A stretch of 64,000 nucleotides of DNA, taken from positions 95,514,475-95,578,474 of the forward strand of contig JAKSZU010000002.1 of the NCBI GenBank assembly GCA_026018925.1, read 5' to 3'. A model generated the notes under the pieces. It saw nothing but the letters and a program-made list of their open reading frames with translations, was not told the origin of the DNA and did not search any database. The DNA is from Tupaia tana. Taxonomy: Eukaryota > Chordata > Mammalia > Scandentia > Tupaiidae. Both the position numbers and the translations under genes were made by a program. Positions 57,060 to 64,000 of this stretch are shown here, one piece after another (position 1 is the stretch's first letter; the number at the start of each line of letters is the position of its first letter).

Positions 57060-57162
57060 CCATAGAAAAAGCATGAATATAGTTAGCGTTTAAATACTTT
57101 TTAAGGGCTGACCATAGAAAAAACATGAATATAGTTCGTGTTTAAATACTTTTTAAGGCTGA
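57060..57162. repeat. Tandem duplication, two units of about 51 bp
   Basis: CCATAGAAAAAGCATGAATA ... TTTTTAAGGGCTGA (57060-57111) is repeated at 57112-57162 with a few differences. Confidence 0.9.
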
Positions 57163-57370
57163 CCTGGCAGCAAAGCACCTAAACTAAGCGCTGTGCGTAG
57201 AAAGCCACATCCCACGTAGCCGACCTGGGTTTGAAACTCAGCCCTGCCAGTAGCAGTGTATGTGGAGCAAAGGAAAAAGGATTGACCACACCCCACTAGA
57301 GGGCGTCATCTCCCTTTCTCTCTCTGGCAAGCACATGTACTCTCTGGCAATTAAATAAACATAATAAATA
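57163..57370 (+). mobile_element. tRNA-derived SINE, diverged
   Basis: CACGTAGCCGACCTGGGTTT and TGAAACTCAGCCCTGCC form a degraded B-box region. GGCAAGCACATGTACTCTC and a TAAA tail close it. Confidence 0.65.
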
Positions 57371-57371
57371 A

Positions 57372-57590
57372 GAGTGGTAGTTAAGGCAGCTGGATCCCAG
57401 ATGACTGACCTCACAATTCAAATCCTGGAGTTGGTGCCATGAAAAACACACTGGTGCATATCGGTGCGAGTCCGAAATCCCAAAGGAGGCAGAGATGCAG
57501 GAGAAGGGATTTCGATCACTCCTCGTGAAGAGAGGAGGTACTTCCTCCCCTCTCCCCCGCAAGAGTACATGCCATTTGGCAGCATTTTTT
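57372..57590 (+). mobile_element. tRNA-derived SINE, diverged
   Basis: GTGGTAGTTAAGGCAGCTGG, CATGAAAAACACACTGGTG, GAGAAGGGATTTCGATCAC and ACATGCCATTTGGCAGCA. Confidence 0.72.
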
Positions 57591-57592
57591 AA

Positions 57593-57754
57593 ATTTAACT
57601 TTATTTATTTATTTATTTTAACTTGACCAAAGAGGAACAGAGTGTGAGAGAGAGAAAGAGAGCGGGAACATGAGAAAGCAAGCCACCAGGTCCGGGACTT
57701 GAACCATGTGTGGGAGTCTAGTGCCCTTAACCACCACTGCCATCTGCTGGCCCC
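57593..57754 (-). mobile_element. tRNA-derived SINE, short form, with TSD
   Basis: Inverted short form. CCATTTGGCARMA repeats at about 57572-57584 and 57757-57769, so it landed in the 3' end of the preceding SINE. Confidence 0.9.
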
Positions 57755-57798
57755 AACCATTTGGCAAAAATTTAATTAATTAATTTTTTAAAATTTTT

Positions 57799-58035
57799 GA
57801 GGCCATCAGGTGGTATGGAGGTTAAGGCAGCTGGATCCTACACAGCCAGCTGAGTGGTTCAAGTCCCAAAACTGGCAGCTTGAAAATCACACCGGGCTGC
57901 TTACCCAAAATCCCAAGAGGAGAAGGGACTAGAAGGGATTTGGTTTGGCCAACCCCACAGGGGGTGATCTTTCTATATGTCTCTGTCTCTAGCAAGCACA
58001 AGTGCCCAATAGCAGAAAAACAAACAAACAAACGA
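57799..58035 (+). mobile_element. tRNA-derived SINE, diverged long form
   Basis: GAGGCCATCAGGTGGTATGG head, GCTTGAAAATCACACCGGG, CCCAAAATCCCAAGAGGAG body, then CAAACAAACAAACG tail. Confidence 0.8.
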
Positions 58036-59892
58036 AAACACTTCTGGCTCTCAACCTCTCTGTCTTAAAAAATCTAGGATGAACTTAACATTACAATAAG
58101 AAGTGGTAAATAATTACTCAAAATAATATAAGTGATACATATTTGGGTAATTGTTAAGCATAAAGACTATATTTATTAGAAATCTATTTCTTAGTTACAT
58201 GGGTGGAGCTTTCTTGCTGTTGACTATATACTCTGTATTCGTTGCAGATTGCTAGAAAGAGATAGGATTTGGTTTAAATTATGTCCCCATGAAGGCACCT
58301 TATTTACATAAAGCAACAAATAAGATGGAAAGCATTTTCTTATAGCACTGTTCCTCAGTTTTTTGAATTCTCAAGCTTTATGCCCAAAAGCATATAATGA
58401 TCTCTCAGCAAGAACAATTTTAATGATCTATTGATGACATTAGGTCCCCTTCAGTTTTGTCAAATGCAAATAATTAGAAACCTCTGGTCTCCTCAAAGGC
58501 TTCATTAGAGACAATTGACTTTATTAATAAAGACAGCAGTATTTCTGATTACCTTTGTTTGGTGTCTTGGAGGTTCAGTCACAGTGGGACAGTGATTTAA
58601 TACAATTTAAGATGGGTAATCAGACCCTTTGTGAAGGGGGAGAAGTGACACTGGAGAGGGCCCGGGGAGGGTAGGACCTGCCTTTATCCAGCAGGTCAGT
58701 TTTAGGAAAGCTACCAAGGAATGCTGAAGGCCTGAGAATTCATCCCCTTAAAACTGTGTCTACATATTCCATGGAGAGTCTTGGCAGGTGTGCTGGGACC
58801 GCGTACACGCCTAGTCTGAAAACTGAAGTTTGATAGAAAGGTCACCCAGCGATACGACCTCTAGACCTGGCTAAACCAACTTCAGGTGAACTGATTAGTG
58901 TTCTGTTTTGTTTTTGTTCTTTGGGGGGTTTTGTGTTTTTAATTTATTTATTTTTTGTATGTTTGTTTTTTATGCGGTGTACTAGTCTCCCCATCACATT
59001 TAGATGTGTGCATTTCTGTTTCATTTTCATGGTGTCTCTAAGGCAAAAGCCATGACTCTGTCTTACACATGAGAAAAATCCTAACATTTAGCTTTCACAC
59101 AGGGCTTGATACAGATGTCTGTGGTCGTTGTGAGAATTAATAAGTCGATGCTTACCTAGAATGGCTCATCCAGGTAACTTCCCTACGTATGTGGCCATGT
59201 CTCTCAGAAGTCAGTGGTCACAGGAGCTGTGAAGAGGCTCCAGAAGGCAGGATGTCATGAAGCCACCTGGCGTCCATAGCTGCACCAGTCCCGACAGTCT
59301 TGGAGGCAGAGGTGCTGCTTTGCCGGCTGATGGGAATGAGAATTTAAGCATTGTCCGTATGTGGATGTGTTGTTTATGGTCTAAATAAACTTGGCATTGC
59401 ACGATGAAAATGCCAGTATCATTTCTAAAGGTCAGATGACAGTCTGGGGATATTTTTGTAGCTTTGAAAAGTTCCTTAGCTGCATCCCTTCACGGGATGA
59501 GAGGGCTCAAGATAGAGACTTCCCTGGGAAGGCATTTCCTTCGGGAGCTGCTGCCTGCCTGCCTTTGCAGTGGCTGCATGACAGCGGTCAGAGCTCAGCC
59601 TGGGCTAGCACCGACTGCCGATCGTGTTTTCATTTTCCTTTCGTAGAGATTTCTTTTAATTTTCTTATTAATACACTAACTATACCTTTGCTTCCTATTG
59701 TACATTATGATAGGACAGGTCTTTTGGTTTTTACCTTTTCTGTCTTGCCTTTTCCCTTTATTTTAGGATTTTAAAAACCAAAAAGTTAAGAGGTTGGGCT
59801 ATGTTTGTAGTTTCTGTGGGCAGTGCTTTGGGGTTTTGCAGAAACCCAAGGTATTCCTCTGGAATATCATTTGTCTCGTGTATTAAAATATA
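58036..59892. other. Intronic unique sequence
   Basis: No exon, repeat family or RNA gene recognised. A T/G-rich patch lies at about 58900-58975. Confidence 0.5.
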
Positions 59893-59895
59893 GAA

Positions 59896-60168
59896 GGTCA
59901 ACTGTGGTGTGGTGGTTAAGACAGCTGGATTCCCCATGGCAGCCCCACATTCGCATTCTGGAACCAGCAGTTTGAAAAGTGTGCAGGGAACGTGTGCATG
60001 GGTGCCCAAAATCCCAACAGGAAGGAGACACAGAGGAGAAGGGATTGCAATGTGACCATGGCCAATGGGAGGTGCTCTCTCTCTCCCCTCTCCTCCATCT
60101 CTCACCAGTGAATGTATGTGCCCGCTGGCCAAACTTAAAAAGCAAATAAGTAAAAAATAAAATATAAG
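59896..60168 (+). mobile_element. tRNA-derived SINE, diverged long form
   Basis: GGTCAACTGTGGTGTGGTGG head, CCAGCAGTTTGAAAAGTG, GAAGGGATTGCAATGTGACC body and AAAAGCAAATAAGTAAAAAA tail. Confidence 0.8.
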
Positions 60169-60379
60169 TGTTCATTTGATTGATTCTTGTAAATCTCATA
60201 ACATTGGCAAGTATATGACTATTCTGTCTTTACGTCTCTTCTCCCTAAACTTGAAGGGCAGAGGAGAGAAACAAAAATTGAGTATTCCATTTATTTTTTG
60301 TATTATCATGATAAAAATATATGTGTTTGTCCTGGTCACATCTAATGTGGTAGAATGTACATTTATCATTTACATATTT

Positions 60380-61330
60380 AATCTGATAACCTCTAATCTA
60401 TTTCTATTTCTGAGAATTGGACAATTCTAGGTACCTCATGTAAGTGGAATGTACAATATTTATCCTTTTTGTATCTGACTTGTTTCATCAACATTTTATC
60501 TTCAAAGTGCATCTACACTGGAGGATATACCAGAATTTTACTCCTTTTTGAGACTGATTAAAATTTCATTGTGTGTATATACCACATTTGCCCATCTGTT
60601 TATCCTTTGATAGACATTGGATTTGCTTTTACATTTTAAGTATTATAAATAATGCTGGTATGAATATTGGCGTACAGAGATCTATTTGAGTTGCTGTTTT
60701 CAATTCTTTTGGGTGTATATGTACAGAAGTGGAATTACTAGATCATTTTGTAATATGTTTTCCACAGAAGCTACACTTTTACATTCCCATTAGTGGAGCA
60801 CAAGGGTGACGGTTTCAACATAACCTAGCTATTTTGTGGGTTTTGTTTGTTTGTTTGCTTTTTTTAATGTAATAGTCATCCAAACTGTAAAGTGAAATCT
60901 CATTGTGAAAGGCGTGAAGCGATATTGTGGTTTTGATTCCCATTTCCCTAATGGTTAGTGAAATTGAGCATGTTTTCATGTGCTTCTTGGTCATTTGTAT
61001 ATCTTTCATGGAGAAATGTCTGTTCAAGTCATTTGCCCATTTTTGAAATAGGTTTTTTGTTGTTGAGTTTCAGGAGTCCTTTACATCTTCTGGATATTAT
61101 TCCTGTGTCAGATATGTAACTTGCTAAAATTTCTCCTGCTTGAGGATTGCCTTTTTATTTTGTTGATAGTGTTCTTTGGACAAAAGTTTTTCTATGCAGA
61201 AATGCATCATAACTTTTCCGATGACCCAGTAGCTTTCATGTGCTTTTTTACTTGCCTGTTTATTCTCATCTTTTTACTTTTTTCTATCTTCTATAAAGTG
61301 TGTCCATTATAAATACTGTATCATTGGTTT
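60380..61330 (-). repeat. L1 3' region (old L1M-type)
   Basis: ACCTCATGTAAGTGGAATGT, CATTGTGTGTATATACCACA, AAATAATGCTGGTATGAATA, CCCATTTCCCTAATGGTTAG and TTCATGTGCTTCTTGGTCAT are the antisense of the L1 3' end and distal ORF2. The ORF2 part is broken. Confidence 0.88.
61188..61231. mobile_element. Mariner-type MITE, right half, inside L1
   Basis: TTCTATGCAGAAATGCATCA and TAACTTTTCCGATGACCCAG followed by TA match the right end of the MITE at 3565-3635. The left terminal repeat is not seen. Confidence 0.65.
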
Positions 61331-61458
61331 CTGTTTGTTTATTCACTTGGCTTTCCTAATACTCTTCTCCCAATTAAGGAGGCAATAATCTGTAAACATA
61401 TCCTTATTTAAATAAACCCTGCTGTGAATGTCGCACTCAGTAAACAGCCCCAGCTTTT

Positions 61459-61500
61459 GTGTGCGTGCGTGCGTGCGTGTGTGTGTGTGTGTGTGTGTGT
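61459..61500. repeat. (GT)n with GTGC units
   Basis: About 42 bases of alternating GT, the first part as GTGC. Confidence 0.95.
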
Positions 61501-61686
61501 ATGTCTGAATGAGTAAGAGAGAGAGAGACAGAGAGAGACAAAACAGGTTTCTGAATTAAGTAGTTTCCTTAAAGATCCACCTGTATCTTTACTTTTGGCC
61601 AAGATAAAGGTTGGTCATGCTAACTATGTAAAATAACCTTTTTCTGAAGCTACAAAGAATCTACTTATTGCTCTAGGGAGAATTCT

Positions 61687-61951
61687 CCCCCTTCTCCCCC
61701 ACCCCAGAGGTTTTGCTATAGGGAACATGCATTTGTGGAGAAACATAGACAGAAAGTGAGAAATCACCACCCCCCCCCTCCCCCCAAGGGGGAGTGACCA
61801 CACCACAATGCCTTCTCCTCCAATCTCCTCTCAGGATTTTGGGCACACATGCACACACTTGGCATGAGCTTCAAGTCGCTGAGTCTGGGACTTGAATTCA
61901 GGTGGACCGTGTGGGAGTCCAGTACTTAATCACTATGCTGCCTGCTGACCC
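61687..61951 (-). mobile_element. tRNA-derived SINE, long form, with TSD
   Basis: Inverted copy with TSD CTCTAGGRAGAATTCT at 61671-61686 and about 61952-61967. Confidence 0.93.
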
Positions 61952-62241
61952 CTCTAGGAAGAATTCTATAAAATTTGGAAGATTTCTACCTTTTAAAATA
62001 TTTTCTGATAGTCTTCTATACTCTTAGAGGGTTTTCTTCCTATTTCTCTTTTATTCACTTGTCACAAATTCAACTAGAACCAGAGAACTTTTTTCTTTCT
62101 CTTTGATTTCAAGCATAGAACTAGAGGTCATTATACTTCCCACTGTGGACACCATCCTATGCAAGTTTCCTCTGCTGTTCTGCTTATTTTCTATTATCCT
62201 TATCCTCAAGTTTCTATTTTAACATGTATGAAATACTTCTT

Positions 62242-62490
62242 TTTTTTGGATTTTGCTATAGAGTGCACGTGCTCACTGGAGAGACAAAGAGAGAGAAGGT
62301 GAGAAATCACCACCCAGAGGAGGTGGGCATGCCTCAGTCCCTTCTCCATTCTTCTCTTGGGATTTTGGGCATCAGTGCATGCGAGCATGATTTTCAAGCT
62401 GCTGGTCCTGGACTTAAACCACACTTGGCCATGTGGGAGTAAAGTGCCTTAACCACTGTGCCACCACTGTGCCACCTGCTGTCTGTCCCC
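62242..62490 (-). mobile_element. tRNA-derived SINE, long form, with TSD
   Basis: Inverted copy with an ACTGTGCCACC duplication in the head. TGAARTACYTT flanks it at about 62229 and 62491. Confidence 0.88.
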
Positions 62491-63265
62491 TGAAGTACCT
62501 TATTTTATTTGCATGTGTCCTTGTGAAATATTAGTACTTTATGTTTTTATGTTCAGTGTACATAAATGGCATTATGGAGCCTAATTTTCCATGCTATACC
62601 ATGTTTTTAAGATCTATTTATATTGCTGTGTGCACCTCTAGTCTGCTGCTCCTTAACTGTGAAACTTTTTTTTTCAAATTGTAATTCTTATAAATGCTCT
62701 ATTTATTTGGGAAATTAGAATTTGCTGTAAGGTACTTTTCTGTATTCAACACTATAGCACTCTAGTGTTTTATTTATCAGTGAAAAAAATTAAAACTCCA
62801 GTCCTACTGTTCAGAGTCTCTATCTGTTTAGTCACAGGCTTTACTAAAATGGCAAGCTCCCACTTTCTTGTGAATCATGTCCTGGTAAATGCGAATCTTT
62901 CACAGAGATGACCGGCACCTCTCCCTCCGAGGACTGACTCTCTGGGTGCAGTGCCCCCTACGCCCAACCCTCCTCCATTTTAGGCACTCATTTTCGTTGG
63001 ATGCCTTAGTTTTATTTGTATAAAATCATGCCACATTTCCCCCTGCTTCCACACTTAATGTTTTCATGGCCCTGCACCAAACTAGCAACCTGGGGCATCC
63101 ACCTCCCTGGCCGCTCTTGTCAGTGAGCTTCACGTCAGGCATCGGGAAGAATCCAGTGTGTCATTGAGATTAATGGTTTAATAGAATGTCAAGTGTCACA
63201 GAGAGGAAGGCTTCAGCTACAGGTTATACAATCCTAACTTGAATTGGCTTAAAAACTAAGCACAG
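62491..63265. other. Intronic unique sequence
   Basis: Nothing recognisable beyond the SINE TSDs at its edges. Confidence 0.5.
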
Positions 63266-63545
63266 GGGCCAGTAGGAGGTGTGGTGGTTCAGGCACTGGA
63301 CTCCCACATGACTGACCACTGCTTGAGTCCCAGACTCAGTGGCTTGAAAATCATACCAGGTGCATGTGCATGCATGCCCAAAATTCCAAGAGGAAATGGA
63401 GTAGATGGGATTGTGGTGTGGCCATTCCCCCTGGGGAGTGATTTCTCGCATTCTCTCTGTCTATCTGTCTGTCTGTCTATCTCTCTTTCTCTCTGGTGAG
63501 TGCACAAGCCCTATGCAAAAACCTTAAAAACACACACACACACAC
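63266..63545 (+). mobile_element. tRNA-derived SINE, long form, with (CA)n tail
   Basis: GGGGCCAGTAGGAGGTGTGG head to CCTATGCAAAAACCTTAAAA, then CACACACACACACACA. A TAAGCACA repeat lies at about 63256-63263 and 63549-63556. Confidence 0.88.
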
Positions 63546-63911
63546 AAATTAAGCACATATATTATCTCACTCTATTAGCTAATGATTAATATTGGCTACT
63601 ACAGTAGGCAAACCCTGACTTCAGAGAGGCTTGACTCAGTAAAAACTTGATGCTTGGTCCCACAAGGTTTTCTGGAGGTTGTCAACTCTCCAGGGCAGAG
63701 CTGGTGACTTGGATGTCACTGTGCTCCCATCTTGCCACTACACTCTCTGCAGTGCGTGGCTTCTAAAGTCACCCTAGCAAGAGAAGAGGGCTGGTGGATC
63801 ACAAAGGCTGTTTTTAAGGATGAAACTTGAAATTAACTTATGTGAATTTTACCCAGGTGCCATTATTCCAAAGTCAGCCATCAGTCATAGGAACACATCT
63901 GTTTTTTGTTG

Positions 63912-64000
63912 TTTGGGTTTTTTTTTTGTTTTTTTTTGTTTTTTTTTTTTTTTAAGAGAGAGAGAGATTTTTGCTATGGGGCGCATGCACTTGCCAGAAA
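63912..64000 (-). mobile_element. tRNA-derived SINE, cut by the window edge
   Basis: T-rich tail, then AGAGAGAGAGATTTTTGCTA, TGGGGCGCATGCACTTGCC. The rest lies beyond 64000. Confidence 0.85.

Larger units (their letters stand above)
44313..64000 (+). other. B3GAT2: B3GAT2 intron 1 (continues past window)
   Basis: The donor GTAGCG follows codon 197. No sequence encoding the next part of the GT43 domain (expected to open with an MRTTRK-like stretch) was found before 64000, so the intron exceeds 19.6 kb. Large first introns are usual for this gene. All SINE, L1 and telomeric features to the right lie inside it. Confidence 0.85.

Overview
The window is mammalian nuclear DNA: AT-rich, packed with retroposons, with a single recognisable gene near 43.7 kb. 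That gene is B3GAT2 (GlcAT-S, a Golgi glucuronyltransferase). Only exon 1 is present, on the + strand, inside a CpG island; its first intron runs off the right edge. No other intact protein-coding gene is visible. About 40 kb upstream is a gene desert and about 20 kb downstream is intron 1.

Organism. The dominant repeat is a tRNA-derived SINE that is neither Alu, B1/B2, carnivore SINE nor ruminant Bov-tA. It occurs in more than 40 copies, in a long form (about 260 bp, A-rich tail) and a short form (about 165 bp, TAAA-rich tail). There are also MaLR LTRs including an MST-like one, L1 elements resembling primate L1, MIR, MER5 and two old 7SL-derived SINEs. 7SL-derived SINEs point to Euarchontoglires. 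A non-anthropoid euarchontan (colugo, less likely tree shrew) is my best but unproven guess.

Layout. 1-4.8 kb: an old + strand L1 (ORF1 end and ORF2 start) split by SINEs and two short mariner-type MITEs. 4.8-5.65 kb: RPL7 processed pseudogene with target-site duplication (TSD). 5.7-13.4 kb: MIR and SINE clusters between unique AT-rich blocks. 13.4-18.1 kb: a younger - strand L1 with nearly all of ORF2, split by a SINE. 18-36 kb: unique sequence with SINEs, several MaLR LTRs, an ERV LTR and MIRs. 36.3-37.3 kb: GPATCH11 processed pseudogene. 37.4-42.5 kb: MaLR LTR, MIR and unique sequence. 42.5-44.65 kb: CpG island with B3GAT2 exon 1. 44.3-64 kb: intron 1 with SINEs, L1 3' ends, microsatellites and two short interstitial telomeric tracts at 53.7 and 56.3 kb.

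Most notable signal. The 56.3 kb telomeric tract has a 13-bp target-site duplication, an A7 run on the G-rich strand and an L1-endonuclease-like target. It therefore looks like a retrocopy of a polyadenylated (UUAGGG)n, TERRA-like RNA rather than a telomere-fusion relic. The 53.7 kb tract carries the same unique flank and looks like a secondary copy of it.

SINE ends were set by eye from TSDs and tails and may be off by a few to 20 bases in diverged copies.
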